In this document: positions 47,580 through 58,719 of the stretch, piece by piece
How the letters are laid out: the number at the start of each line of letters is the position of its first letter
Position numbering within the stretch: the stretch's first letter is position 1
Assembly (NCBI RefSeq): GCF_008326345.1
Contig: NZ_BJEN01000002.1
Span: forward strand, 647,609-711,608
Reading direction: 5' to 3'
DNA from: Cutibacterium modestum
Lineage (GTDB): Bacteria; Actinomycetota; Actinomycetes; Propionibacteriales; Propionibacteriaceae
Length of the DNA: 64,000 nucleotides
Notes under the pieces: generated by a model
The model's database searches: none
Told to the model about the DNA's origin: nothing
Seen by the model: only the letters and a program-made list of their open reading frames with translations
Made by a program: the position numbers and the translations under genes

Positions 47580-48182
47580 ATGGCAGACATTATTCACCTT
47601 AAGGCAGAGCAGCGTACCGAGTTCGGTAAAGGCGCCGCGCGTCGGATCCGTCGCAACGACAAGGTTCCCGCCGTCATGTACGGTCACGATCACGACCCGA
47701 TTCACGTGACCCTTGACGGCCACGCTACCTTGTTGGCTCTACGTACCGAGAACCCGCTGCTCTCAATTGAGATTGAGGGCCGGGAACCGATGCTCGCCCT
47801 ACCGAAGGACATTCAGCGTGACGTTCTCAAGGGATTCGTCCGCCATGTTGACCTGCTGTCCGTGCGTCGTGGCGAGAAGGTGGACGTGAACGTCGCCCTG
47901 CGCGTCACCGGTGAGTCGGCCCCCGGCACCATCGCCATGACTGAGTTCAACGAGATCGAGGTCCAGGCTGACCTTCTCAACATCCCTGAGGTTGTCGAGA
48001 TCGACGTCACTGGCCTCGAGGCCGGCACGACGATCTATCTCGGTGACCTCAAGCTCCCCGAGGGCACCAGCCTGCTAGGCGACGCGGAGGCTGTTGCCGC
48101 CACTGTTGTCTTCCCGGAGACCGAGCCTGTTGAGGGTGAGGACGCTGAGGGCGAGTCCGAGGAGAAAGCTGAGCAAGAGTGA
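47580..48182 (+). CDS. rplY: 50S ribosomal protein L25/general stress protein Ctc
   Basis: Binds 5S rRNA. The long (TL5/Ctc) form is present: the N-terminal L25 domain (AEQRTEFGKGAARRIRRNDK, VPAVMYGHD, LLSIEIEG) is followed by the beta-rich C-terminal domain and an acidic tail (GEDAEGESEEKAEQE). The ATG at 47580 follows GAGAAGGAG. It overlaps pth by 4 bases, a common pairing. Confidence 0.95.
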   Translation: MADIIHLKAEQRTEFGKGAARRIRRNDKVPAVMYGHDHDPIHVTLDGHATLLALRTENPLLSIEIEGREPMLALPKDIQRDVLKGFVRHVDLLSVRRGEKVDVNVALRVTGESAPGTIAMTEFNEIEVQADLLNIPEVVEIDVTGLEAGTTIYLGDLKLPEGTSLLGDAEAVAATVVFPETEPVEGEDAEGESEEKAEQE

Positions 48183-48781
48183 GCCCATCGTGGCTCGTGA
48201 TCGGGCTCGGCAATCCGGGCCCGCGTTATGACGGCACCCGACACAATGTCGGGGCAGACGTCATAACCGAGTTATGCCGTCGGGTCGGTGAGAACCTCTC
48301 GCCGGCCCGTGGTCAACGAGCGGAACTTGTTCGCACTCGCTTGAGCTCGGCGGGTCTGGGTATACCAGCTGCAGACGCCCAGACCGTCACCCTCATGCGC
48401 AGCCGCACGTACATGAACGAGTCGGGTATCGCCGTCCGCAAGGTCGCGGACTTCTCGGGGATCACCCCGGACCATCTCATCGTCGTTCATGACGAAATTG
48501 ATCTTGACCCGGGTCGGCTGCGCATAAAAAAGGGAGGCGGAGACAATGGCCACAATGGACTGAAATCCATTCGAGTCCACATACGTACCGGTGATTTCAT
48601 TCGGGTGCGGGTCGGTGTTGGGCGTCCTCCCGGTCGCCAGGATCCAGCTGACTGGGTGCTGGCCCGGGTGCCTGCCAGGCAGCGCGCTGACATGGACGCT
48701 CGGGTGGCCCTGGCTGCCGACGCCGTCGAAATGATCATTACTCAAGGACTGGCGGCGACCCAGAACCGCTTCAATTCCTGA
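48179..48781 (+). CDS. pth: Peptidyl-tRNA hydrolase Pth
   Basis: Frees tRNA from peptidyl-tRNA dropped by ribosomes. Signatures are WLVIGLGNPGPRYDGTRHNV with catalytic His in TRHNVG, SRTYMNESG, VVHDEIDLDPGRLRIKKGGG and DNGHNGLKSI. Length 200. GTG start overlaps rplY. The 3' end overlaps the convergent dehydrogenase remnant by 11 bases. Confidence 0.97.
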   Translation: MSPSWLVIGLGNPGPRYDGTRHNVGADVITELCRRVGENLSPARGQRAELVRTRLSSAGLGIPAADAQTVTLMRSRTYMNESGIAVRKVADFSGITPDHLIVVHDEIDLDPGRLRIKKGGGDNGHNGLKSIRVHIRTGDFIRVRVGVGRPPGRQDPADWVLARVPARQRADMDARVALAADAVEMIITQGLAATQNRFNS

Positions 48782-49590
48782 CCGGCTCTGCGTAGCGGTT
48801 CTCGATGCACCCGTGGATAGGGTCTCGGTAATATGCCCTTCCATCGGGATAGAAATCACGCAGGGGATCCATCGCACAGTCCACCATCTCCGCTGTAACG
48901 GTGTCCGAGTAGAAGGCAATATGCGGGGTGATGATCACGTTTGGGAAGGAACGGAGCAACACAAGGTCGTAGTTGTCCAGGGCGTCGGGACGGTGATCAT
49001 GGTGAAAATACCTGTGATCATCCCCCAATAACGTCAATTGCAGCGCCCGCAACCTTGCCAGATCCGATGGCATCGCAGTGCCCCGGTACGAATGAGTTCA
49101 CCGCGGGCACAGGTGATGAGGAGAACCCCATCGCACATCATGGCGAATTGTTTAGCGTCGATCATGTGATGGTTCACGGGTAGGGCGGGCACATGCAAAA
49201 TGATGGCGTCGTCGTTGAACAGGGTCTCCAGGTTGAGGAACTCGACGATGTCGTTCAGTTGTGGATCCGGCAGGATGTCGTAGACCAAGACTCGCAGCCA
49301 AAGGGTTGCAATAGATGGGCGATCCTCGAGCCAATCGCCTTGCGCCAATGATGCCCACGGTCATCTCCGCGAGTTGTCGACCGGCGGAGCGTTCCAGCGA
49401 GTGATCTTTCGCCACAGCCCAGGATGAGCTTCATGCGTCTCACCGCCATCAGGGGCATCATGAGGGTGTGTTCCGCCACGCTCTTCGGGGAGTAGATGAG
49501 AGGGGACGCGCCTATTGCGTCACATCTGGTGCAAGGTTGGGAGAGATGGCTAAGCCCGAAGTTTCGGCCGCGGGTGTGCGGTCGCATGCT
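48771..49590 (-). pseudogene. D-2-hydroxyacid (D-lactate) dehydrogenase remnant
   Basis: Successive frames on the minus strand give pieces of a D-LDH in the right order: IYSPKSVAEHTLMMPLMAVR, then VLVYDILPDPQLNDIVEFLN and NDDAIILHVPALPVNHHMID with DGVLLITCARGELI. The end is FPNVIITPHIAFYSDTVTAE, which includes the catalytic histidine. The N-terminal domain and the NAD-loop region are degraded, and several frameshifts are needed. Each frame ends in a stop. This is a clear pseudogene. Confidence 0.88.
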
Positions 49591-49690
49591 GCGTGGACGC
49601 TGGTGTGGTATTGCGGGACTGGGTGGTATGACGCCCTATCCCTGAAGGAGCCCTGCGCAGACTAGTTTCGAGTCGTGAGCCGATACAAGC

Positions 49691-49723
49691 GTGATTGGGC
49701 TCGGGGGTGCCGAGCCCAATCAC
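49691..49723 (-). terminator. Stem-loop terminator after the alcohol dehydrogenase
   Basis: A perfect 14-bp stem (GTGATTGGGCTCGG and CCGAGCCCAATCAC) with a 5-base loop, 11 bases beyond the adh stop. No long T run, as is usual in this genome. Confidence 0.85.
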
Positions 49724-49734
49724 GGACGTCTGCT

Positions 49735-50790
49735 TCAGCGAGTGAAGTCGGTGATGACGCTGGTCCCCACTGTGTTGTAGGTAGACATGGCGGTGAGAGC
49801 GTCATTCACTTCACTTAGTGCGATGGTCTTGGCGACGAGCTGGCCTGGCTTCACCTTGCCAGCGGCAACCTGGTTGAGCAGGTAGCGAAACTCGACGGCA
49901 GGCATTCCGAAGGACCCTCGGAAATCGATCTCCTTGGAGACGATGTCGTTGATCGTCAGCGGTACCTGGCCGGCTGGCCCTTCCGGGGTCATGCCGATCT
50001 GGATGTGGATCCCTCGAGAGCGCAATGAGTTGACCGCATTGTGGAGCGTATCGGAGATTCCTAGGGCGTCGATGCTCTTGTCCGCACCTCCGCCGGTCAA
50101 TTCGCGAACTGCCGCCACCGGATCGGTCTCATGCGAGTTGATGGTCTCGACGGCCCCGACCTTGCGTGCCAGCTTAAGCTTGTCATCGGCGAGGTCGACG
50201 GCGATGACGTTTGCTCCCGCACTGGTAGCGACAAGTGTGGCCGACAGGCCTACTCCCCCCGCGCCATAGACCACCAGCCAGTCACCGGGATGGATCCGTC
50301 CGACCTCGATGACACCGTGGTAAGCGGTCATGAAGCGGCAGCCCATACCCGCAGCATCGGTGAAGGTGACGGCATCGGGAAGTTTTACGAGGTTCGCATC
50401 TGCATCCGGCACGGCGACAAACTGCGCAAATCCGCCGTCATAGCTGAATCCGGGCATGGATACCTCGGGGCAGACGTTGGAGTGACCGCTTCGGCAGTAT
50501 TCACAGTGACCACAACCCAATGTGAAGGGGACGATTACCCGGTCGCCAACGCGGTACCGGCTGACGTTGGTGCCGGTCTCACTGATTTGCCCGACGAATT
50601 CGTGTCCGAAGATGTGAGGCAAGGAGTTGCCGGTGAATCCCGGCCACTCGCCCTGCCAGCCGTGCCAGTCGCTTCGGCAGACGCCACAGGCCTTCACCTC
50701 GACGAGCACGCCGTCCGGGTCATGGGTTGGTTCAGCCACATTTTCGATGACTAGTGGCTCTTTGTAGTGCTCAACTACTGCTGCTTTCAT
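49735..50790 (-). CDS. Zinc-dependent alcohol dehydrogenase family protein
   Basis: A medium-chain dehydrogenase of 351 residues. Catalytic zinc ligands fit CGVCRSDWHGW and GHEFVG. The structural zinc has CGHCEYCRSGHSNVC. The cofactor fold has VVYGAGGVGLSATLVATSAG followed by the acidic end of strand 2 (VIAVDLADDK), suggesting NAD(H). Substrate is unknown. Bounded by its own terminator; monocistronic. Confidence 0.92.
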   Translation of the reverse strand: MKAAVVEHYKEPLVIENVAEPTHDPDGVLVEVKACGVCRSDWHGWQGEWPGFTGNSLPHIFGHEFVGQISETGTNVSRYRVGDRVIVPFTLGCGHCEYCRSGHSNVCPEVSMPGFSYDGGFAQFVAVPDADANLVKLPDAVTFTDAAGMGCRFMTAYHGVIEVGRIHPGDWLVVYGAGGVGLSATLVATSAGANVIAVDLADDKLKLARKVGAVETINSHETDPVAAVRELTGGGADKSIDALGISDTLHNAVNSLRSRGIHIQIGMTPEGPAGQVPLTINDIVSKEIDFRGSFGMPAVEFRYLLNQVAAGKVKPGQLVAKTIALSEVNDALTAMSTYNTVGTSVITDFTR

Positions 50791-51173
50791 TATTGGTGAC
50801 GCTTTCTGCTGATCCCGTCTTGCTCTGCGTCGCAGTCGGTGCGCCGTAGAAGCGCGATGTGCCCGGGGTGACCGGCGTCGTGTTGGCGGTTCCTAGGCTA
50901 ATCGTTTCTATGAGGATAGACGCCAGGGGTTCGTTCATGGTGGCTCGAGGGATATGTTCGTGTGGACTGTGACGTACCGAGAGGCGAGGCATGTGTGGAA
51001 GCTCCATGTTTGCGTCGTCGAACGGTGTCGTCATTGGGCCCAGGAGTTGATGCCATGGGTTTTCCAAGGCGGATCGCAGCGGGGTGAGGCTTCCCCGTGG
51101 GTTGCCGTGTTTAGGCTCTGCTCCACGGCTTCGCCCGCTCGGCAGATCATGATCCGACGCCTACACTGTTTTG
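50791..51173. other. Intergenic region before mfd, possible gene fragment
   Basis: A 98-residue minus ORF (50771-51067) includes MPRLSVRHSPHEHIPRATMN and EPLASILIETISLGTA, which read like a fragment of a larger protein; the run RHSPHEH vaguely recalls M20-type amidohydrolases, but the match is too weak to call. The mfd promoter should lie in the last 100 bases. Confidence 0.3.
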
Positions 51174-54100
51174 GTGACTTTCGGCGGATTGACCTCCCTT
51201 CTTTCCCGCGAGCCGGTGCTCTCCCACGCTGTGGAAGATGCTCTTACCCGGCGCACCCCCACTCTTGACCTCCAGGTGACCGCGTCGGCTCGCCCGGCGG
51301 TGGTGGCCGTACTGAGCCGGTCTCTCGATGGTTCCCGGCGCCTTCCGGTGTTGCTAGTGACGAGTACGTTTCGGGAGGCCGAGGAGTCGGTTGCCACCCT
51401 GGAGACCTGGCTTGGCGGCGACGCCGTCTGTTACTACCCGTCGTGGGAGACCCTGCCTCATGAACGTCTAAGCCCGCGTACCGATACCGTCGGCCGACGC
51501 ATGGAGGTACTGCGTCGGCTGTGTGGCACCGAGGGTGAGGTGCCACAAGTAGTCGTCGCCCCAGTGCGTTCCTTGCTACAGCCGCAAGTAGCTGGCTTGG
51601 GACGCATCAAGCCGGTGCACCTTGCCGTAGGGGAGGAACACGACCTCACAGAGCTGGCGACCGAACTCATCAACGCCGCCTATAGCCGTGTTGACATGGT
51701 GGAACGCCGTGGCGAATTCGCAGTACGTGGCGGCATCGTCGACGTCTTTCCACCAGTGTTGGAACACCCGGTTCGTATCGATTTCTTTGGTGACAAGATT
51801 GAGGAAATGACCTCCTTCGCGGTAGCCGACCAGCGATCGACCGATGAGACCCACGAAGAACTTATCTGTGCTCCGTGTCGTGAGCTCATTCTTACCGACA
51901 ACGTGCGTTCCCGAGCCAAGGCCTTACTGCCCGATCATCCCGAGCTGGCTGACATGCTGGAGCGGATTGGTGACGGTCAGGCTGTTGAGGGAATGGAGGC
52001 TCTCATGCCGGCCCTGGTCGACGAGATGGAATTGCTCGTTGACGTCCTGCCTGAGCATGCCATGATCGTTCTGTCGGATCCGGAAATGGTGCGCTCCCGG
52101 GCTGCGGATCTGGTTCGCACTTCTGAAGAGTTCCTTGGCGCTGGATGGGCAGCTGCCGCCGGTGGTGGACAAGCTCCTATCGACCTGGCCGCCTCGGGTT
52201 ATCGCAGCTTGACCCGCGTAAGATCGCATTGCCTGGAGCGTGGCATGGCCTGGTGGTCAATGTCCTCTTTCACCTTGGATGCTTCGGCAACTGATGTCCT
52301 CGGCGCCGACGAGCCCGCCACCAGTGCTCCGCAGACCGTCAATCCCCAGTTAGTGGCCGTTGAGCCGTGGCGTGGCGACGTTGAGGCAGCCGTCAAAGAT
52401 CTGACGACCCGCCTTGACGACGGTTGGACGGTCGTTCTGTGCGCCGAGGGTGAGGGCACGGCGAAACGCATGACCGAGCTGCTGGGCGAGCATCACGTCG
52501 CAGCCAGGCAGGTCGAAGATGCCGCCCTGGATGTCACTGAGCCGTGCGTTCAGGTCATCCGGCGTCATCAGCGTCATGGTTTTGCTGCCGAATCCCTCAA
52601 GTTACTCGTTGCCTCCACTGGTGACCTTGCGGAATCTCAGGATCCGGCCGTCACCAGCGAGCGGCGTATGCCTCGGCGACGTCGCAATCAGATTCAGCCT
52701 CTGGAGCTCAAGTCGGGTGATTTCGTCGTCCATGAGCAGCATGGTGTGGGACGGTACGTGGAGATGGTGCAGCGCACTGTCGGCGGTGCCACCCGTGAAT
52801 ACCTCGTTATCGAGTACGCGCCGTCCAAGAAGGGTCAGCCCGGCGACCGCCTTTTCGTGCCGGTGAACTCGCTGGATCAGGTGACCCGCTATGTCGGTGG
52901 AGATGCTCCCAGCCTCGACCGCATGGGTGGGGGAGACTGGCGCAAGCGCAAGGCACGTGCCCGCAAGGCGGTTCGTGAGATCGCCGCTGAGCTCATCAAG
53001 CTCTACGCGGCTCGGCAGGCCACCAAGGGGCATGCTTTCGGCCCTGATACTGCATGGCAGCGGGAGTTGGAGGACGCCTTCGCCTACGTTGAGACCCCTG
53101 ACCAGCTCACCACCATCGCCGACGTCAAGCGCGACATGGAACAGGTTGTTCCAATGGATCGGCTGGTCTGTGGCGATGTCGGCTATGGCAAGACTGAAAT
53201 CGCGGTACGCGCTGCGTTCAAGGCCGTGCAGGATGGCAAGCAGGTGGCAGTGCTGGTGCCTACCACGCTGCTGGTGCAGCAGCATTTCCAGACCTTCACC
53301 GAGCGTTACGCGGGATTCCCCGTCAAGGTGGCGGCCCTATCTCGCTTCCAGACTGACGCTGAAGCTCGCGAGGTCCTCGAGGGGCTCAAACGCGGTACCG
53401 TCGACGTCGTCGTCGGTACCCATCGCCTGTTGGCCAAAGAGGTTGAGTTCAAGGATCTTGGCTTGGTCATCGTCGATGAGGAGCAGCGTTTTGGCGTCGA
53501 GCACAAGGAGGCACTTAAGCGTATGAGGGTCAACGTTGACGTGCTTGCTATGAGCGCCACGCCGATCCCGCGCACCTTGGAGATGGCAGTAACGGGCATC
53601 CGTGAGATGAGTACGATCGCCACTCCGCCGGAGGAACGTCACCCGGTGCTCACTTTCGCCGGACCCTATGACGAGGGGCAGGTCGTTGCGGCCATTCGGC
53701 GCGAGCTTGCCCGTGAAGGTCAGGTTTTCTACATCCACAACCGGGTGCAGTCCATCGAGAAGACGGCTGTCAAGTTGCGCGAGCTCGTGCCGGAGGCGCG
53801 GATCGTCACTGCCCACGGCCAGATGAACGAGAAGCAGCTTGAGCGGATCATGGTGGACTTCTGGGAACGTCGCGCTGACGTGTTGGTCTGTACGACGATC
53901 GTTGAGTCGGGTATTGACATTCCCACTGCCAACACCCTGCTCATCGATCGTGCTGACCTCATGGGTCTGTCCCAGCTTCACCAATTGCGTGGCCGAGTGG
54001 GGCGGTCTCGGGCGCGCGGCTATGCCTACTTCCTGTACCCGGCGGATAAGCCACTCTTTCAGACGGCTCACGACCGCCTGGCGACGATGGCCGCCCACAC

Positions 54101-54755
54101 CGACCTGGGTGCCGGCATGGCTATTGCCATGAAGGATCTGGAGATTCGCGGCGCCGGGAACCTGCTTGGTGGTGAGCAATCCGGGCACATCGCCGACGTT
54201 GGCTTTGATCTGTACATCCGTCTGGTGGGTGACGCCGTCGCTGAGTTTCGTGGGGACGGCACCGCTGCCGACGAGCCGGAGATGCGCATTGAGCTGCCCG
54301 TTGACGCCAACCTTCCGGTTGAGTACGTCGAAACCGAGCGCCTACGCCTGGAGATGTACAAACGACTGGCTGAGGTGCGCAGTGACGAGGAGATTGACGC
54401 CATTGGAGCCGAGTTGGTCGACCGCTATGGACCGATGCCCGAGCCCGTCCAGGCCCTGCTTGGGGTGGCGCGATTCCGCCTGCTGTGCCGGCAGGCTGGA
54501 ATTCACGAGGTCGTTCCAGCCGGACGTAACATCCGGTTTTCGCCGGTGGACCTGCCGGAATCTCGGGTGATGCGCCTCAAGAGGTTGTATCCCGGATCGG
54601 TGGTCAAACACACAGCGGGTCTGGTGCTGGTGCCTAAACCCATGACCGCAAAGGTTGGAGGCCAGCCCTTGGGAGGTGCCGAGCTGCTCGACTGGGCATC
54701 GCGAGCTGTCACCGGGGTTTTGGGCGTTAAGACTCTGGCATCGACAAGTAACTGA
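51174..54755 (+). CDS. mfd: Transcription-repair coupling factor Mfd
   Basis: An 1193-residue DNA translocase that removes stalled RNA polymerase and recruits UvrA. The UvrB-like N-terminal part has YYPSWETLPHERLSPRTDTV. The RNA polymerase interaction domain contains GDFVVHEQHGVGRYVEM. The RecG-like motor has Walker A GDVGYGKTEIAVRAAF, DEEQRFGVEHKE and SATPIPRTLEMA. The C-terminal TRCF part follows the TRG region, RGRVGRSRARGYAYFLYP. The start is GTG at 51174 (a TTG one codon earlier is possible). Confidence 0.97.
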   Translation: MTFGGLTSLLSREPVLSHAVEDALTRRTPTLDLQVTASARPAVVAVLSRSLDGSRRLPVLLVTSTFREAEESVATLETWLGGDAVCYYPSWETLPHERLSPRTDTVGRRMEVLRRLCGTEGEVPQVVVAPVRSLLQPQVAGLGRIKPVHLAVGEEHDLTELATELINAAYSRVDMVERRGEFAVRGGIVDVFPPVLEHPVRIDFFGDKIEEMTSFAVADQRSTDETHEELICAPCRELILTDNVRSRAKALLPDHPELADMLERIGDGQAVEGMEALMPALVDEMELLVDVLPEHAMIVLSDPEMVRSRAADLVRTSEEFLGAGWAAAAGGGQAPIDLAASGYRSLTRVRSHCLERGMAWWSMSSFTLDASATDVLGADEPATSAPQTVNPQLVAVEPWRGDVEAAVKDLTTRLDDGWTVVLCAEGEGTAKRMTELLGEHHVAARQVEDAALDVTEPCVQVIRRHQRHGFAAESLKLLVASTGDLAESQDPAVTSERRMPRRRRNQIQPLELKSGDFVVHEQHGVGRYVEMVQRTVGGATREYLVIEYAPSKKGQPGDRLFVPVNSLDQVTRYVGGDAPSLDRMGGGDWRKRKARARKAVREIAAELIKLYAARQATKGHAFGPDTAWQRELEDAFAYVETPDQLTTIADVKRDMEQVVPMDRLVCGDVGYGKTEIAVRAAFKAVQDGKQVAVLVPTTLLVQQHFQTFTERYAGFPVKVAALSRFQTDAEAREVLEGLKRGTVDVVVGTHRLLAKEVEFKDLGLVIVDEEQRFGVEHKEALKRMRVNVDVLAMSATPIPRTLEMAVTGIREMSTIATPPEERHPVLTFAGPYDEGQVVAAIRRELAREGQVFYIHNRVQSIEKTAVKLRELVPEARIVTAHGQMNEKQLERIMVDFWERRADVLVCTTIVESGIDIPTANTLLIDRADLMGLSQLHQLRGRVGRSRARGYAYFLYPADKPLFQTAHDRLATMAAHTDLGAGMAIAMKDLEIRGAGNLLGGEQSGHIADVGFDLYIRLVGDAVAEFRGDGTAADEPEMRIELPVDANLPVEYVETERLRLEMYKRLAEVRSDEEIDAIGAELVDRYGPMPEPVQALLGVARFRLLCRQAGIHEVVPAGRNIRFSPVDLPESRVMRLKRLYPGSVVKHTAGLVLVPKPMTAKVGGQPLGGAELLDWASRAVTGVLGVKTLASTSN

Positions 54756-55059
54756 CTGGCAGCTTGGCGTTAGGCACGGCTCCTCACGTTCGGCATGTAT
54801 TTCCCGAACCCTCATGTAGTGAGGTCACGGTGAGTACGTTGGAAAAATTTAGATGGGCGATGCTTTCCGATATTGCGCGAGGGAATAAAACGCTGTCATG
54901 TAGCTATTCTTTGACGCGTACCGGATGGGGCGGCGGTCCGCGGATGGTTATCGTCTCGCGGTAGAGGGTATCTCTGTAGTTCCGAGGCGTGGATGCGTTT
55001 AATACCAGTCACATATTGAGGTTTCGTTTCTATAGTGGTGCTGGTGACCCATGGGCGAT
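54756..55059. other. Intergenic stretch after mfd with a possible 44-codon ORF
   Basis: No clear gene. A small plus ORF from GTG 54831 gives STLEKFRWAMLSDIARGNKT and a Gly/Arg-rich end. It precedes the ABC transporter remnant, an arrangement that bacteriocin loci can show, but nothing in the peptide itself supports a bacteriocin. The stretch is AT-richer than its neighbours, as expected for decaying sequence. Confidence 0.25.
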
Positions 55060-55490
55060 GAATTGTTAACCAGGGGAGTTCAATTTTCGTATAGGGGAAG
55101 GAGAGGATGTGCTTCGGGGCATAACCTGTCGTTTTTCTAACGGTCGCACAGTTTTGTTGGGCGTCAATGGTGCCGGGAAGTCGACCCTGTTCAGGCTCAT
55201 GGCGGGGGTGCTCGTCCATCTGCAGGGTTCGCCACGCTCCCCGGGTCGGGCGGGGCTAGCGCGAGGCGTAATAACTGGCCAGTGCCGTCAGGTATGAGCC
55301 CGGTGGGGGTTGGTTGGGTTGTAGCTGCCATCACTGCGGGTGGGTCGGTTACGCTCGTCTCGCTGTCCGTTCCGGTGATTGTTGAGCGTTACTGTTATAG
55401 GTGCCTCAGTCGGGCCAGCGATACGATGCCGAAACGAGGGGCCTCATCGCGCCCCACACCAATCCAGATAAGATCCGGGGCATAAGATAA
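55060..55490 (+). pseudogene. ABC transporter remnant
   Basis: An ATPase N terminus is clear (VLRGITCRFSNGRTVLLGVN followed by GAGKSTLFRLMAGVL), in a frame that begins before 55109 as EFNFRIGEGED with no start codon. It breaks down right after Walker A. The next frame (55282-55485) carries a hydrophobic stretch (GVGWVVAAITAGGSVTLVSL), perhaps the end of the permease. Signature motif, Walker B and most of the permease are gone, so a large internal deletion joined two ends of a transporter operon. Confidence 0.75.
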
Positions 55491-55526
55491 GCGATTGTAC
55501 CCTCGTTTTTCGTGGCAGGAGATGTG

Positions 55527-56042
55527 ATGACGATGCGACGACGGCTCGGTGCCGCTGCGGTGGCTGTTGCCCTGGTAAGTGTGGCGTCCGGGTGCGCGAG
55601 CTCCCCGAGCACCGCGGCCACGGTGGGGAACACAACGGTGACAATGAAGTCCGTTGACGATGCCGTCGAGCATTGTTCGAAGTTCATCAATCCTTCTTCG
55701 GAGATCACCCCGCGCCAGATCATCTCCTCGACGGTTATCCGTGGAGCCGCTGCGCAAGAGGTCCTGGATAAGCGCGGGGCGAAGCTCTCCGACGCTGAAC
55801 GTGACCACATCGTCGCTCGAAATGGCATGACGGCTTTGACCTCCGATCAGGTCTGTCACACGATGGTCCGTAACTTTGCGGGCTTGTTGCATCTTCTCGA
55901 CCTCGAGGGTGAAAAACAGGCGAAGGCTGACCTGTCCGCTGTTGGTGTGAAGGTCAACCCGCGTTTGGGATCTTGGGATGCTGGCAACCTGGTCGTTCAG
56001 GACAGTTCGTCCCTGTCTCAGCCGTTCAGTAAGATTTCCTGA
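55527..56042 (+). CDS. SurA/PrsA-like N-domain lipoprotein
   Basis: A lipoprotein with lipobox VSVASGCAS and ~150 mature residues. The opening AATVGNTTVTMKSVDDAVE resembles the SurA/PrsA N-terminal domain of secreted folding factors, but no PPIase domain follows. It is seen in the mfd-(this)-mazG order of actinobacteria, as far as I recall. It could be a periplasmic-face chaperone; that role is inference. ATG at 55527 preferred; ribosome binding site AGGAG. Confidence 0.75.
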   Translation: MTMRRRLGAAAVAVALVSVASGCASSPSTAATVGNTTVTMKSVDDAVEHCSKFINPSSEITPRQIISSTVIRGAAAQEVLDKRGAKLSDAERDHIVARNGMTALTSDQVCHTMVRNFAGLLHLLDLEGEKQAKADLSAVGVKVNPRLGSWDAGNLVVQDSSSLSQPFSKIS

Positions 56043-56050
56043 TTCCGTCG

Positions 56051-56689
56051 ATGACGGTTGAGGAGGGGCGATCTAGGGCCGATTTCAGCGATCTCGTCAC
56101 AGTGATGGCGAGGTTGCGCGAGGAATGTCCATGGGATCGCAGCCAGACCCACCGATCCCTGGTGACTTACCTGGTCGAGGAGACCGGGGAGGTTATTGAC
56201 GCCATCGAGGCCGGTACCGATGACGATCTCGTCGAGGAGTTGGGTGATCTGCTCCTCCAGGTTGTATTCCATTCTCGGATCGGTGAGCAGGAGGGACGTT
56301 TCGACATCGACGAGGTCGTCGGTGGGATCGTGGCCAAACTTGTGGCCCGTCATCCCTATGTGTTTTCCGACGAGGAAGTGCCTGAAGACCTCGACTCTGC
56401 ATGGGAAGCCCGTAAGGCCGCGGCAAAAGGACGCACCTCCAGCCTCGACGGCATCGGCCGGTCCCTTTGTAGCGTAGCCCGCTGCGCCAAGGCCATCTCA
56501 CGGGCGCGCAGTCGTGGAGTGGATGTCAAATTGCCCGATGAGCCGATCACTGCGGAGGAGACTGGTGAACAGTTTTTGACCCTTATCGCTCGTGCCCAGG
56601 CGAGCGGTGTCGACCCAGATCAGGCGCTTCGAGACCGTTTGCGCAGTCTCGAAGACGAGATCAGGGAGGCTGAACACCTCACTTCTTGA
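56051..56689 (+). CDS. mazG: Nucleoside triphosphate pyrophosphohydrolase MazG
   Basis: Hydrolyses non-canonical or excess NTPs. The metal-binding all-alpha motif is present: REECPWDRSQTHRSLVTYLV then EETGEVIDAIE and EELGDLLLQVVFHS. ARHPYVF follows. Only one full catalytic MazG unit is seen in 212 residues; the second half is degenerate, as in many actinobacteria. It starts 8 bases after the lipoprotein gene. Confidence 0.93.
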   Translation: MTVEEGRSRADFSDLVTVMARLREECPWDRSQTHRSLVTYLVEETGEVIDAIEAGTDDDLVEELGDLLLQVVFHSRIGEQEGRFDIDEVVGGIVAKLVARHPYVFSDEEVPEDLDSAWEARKAAAKGRTSSLDGIGRSLCSVARCAKAISRARSRGVDVKLPDEPITAEETGEQFLTLIARAQASGVDPDQALRDRLRSLEDEIREAEHLTS

Positions 56690-56788
56690 CCGATACTCGG
56701 TTTATCGCCGCGACATTTCTCGTTGCTGAGGCGGTGGTCTGGGTGGCGATGACCAGTACGGTAGTCGGAGGCGTAGAGGAGGTGTGCG

Positions 56789-57318
56789 ATGTGGCGAACC
56801 CTGGTGGCGGTGTGTGTCGCCGTCGTCGCAGTGGGGGCGTTGTCCGCTTGCAAGGGCAGTGTCAACGACCCGGCTGGCATTACTGAGGTATCGGATGCCC
56901 CCGCAGCTTCGGCGCCGCCGGCGAGTCAATCCTCCGGCCGCAAGCCGACTCCGCAGGATGTGAATCCGAACGCTATGTCGACGGCAACCCCGCGGCGAGG
57001 CGGGGTGAAGGACTTTCTGCCCGGCGTTACCGGAATTATCAGTGATCGTGTCGTTACCGGCTCGACCTCTCAGACCGTTGTCGTCGAGGCCGTACCGTCA
57101 CCGACTACTACTTTCTGTGTGATACCACCGACGCACTGACCAGCGTCACTGAAGACGACGAATCGACGACATCGGCACCGTGCCATGGAGGGTTCGCTCA
57201 TCTGAGCGTTGGCAAGCGGGCACAAAGCGGGCAGGTCGAGCTGCAGATTGACGCACCTGACAACGTCACCTACGAATTCGTCATCGCTGAAAACCCAGTG
57301 AAGGATCAACGGCAGTGA
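56789..57318 (+). pseudogene. Small lipoprotein, frameshifted in the middle
   Basis: The first frame has a lipoprotein signal (VAVVAVGALSACKGS) and a Pro/Ser-rich linker, then VVTGSTSQTVVVEAVPS. It ends falsely as TTTFCVIPPTH at 57139. The +1 alternative frame from about 57100 continues sensibly, YYFLCDTTDALTSVTEDDES and LQIDAPDNVTYEFVIAENPV to TGA at 57316-57318. Adding one G near 57096 (CCGGTCACC) would restore PVTDYYFLCD. Either a recent pseudogene or a base error. Function unknown; it precedes eno. Confidence 0.75.
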
Positions 57319-58686
<1,368 letters not shown>

Positions 58687-58719
58687 ATCACGCCATGAGG
58701 TGCTGATCCTGGCACCTGG

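Noticed and set aside
53337..54188. 283-residue minus ORF inside mfd
   Set aside because: Antisense shadow of the Mfd motor domain; no independent motif or ribosome binding site.
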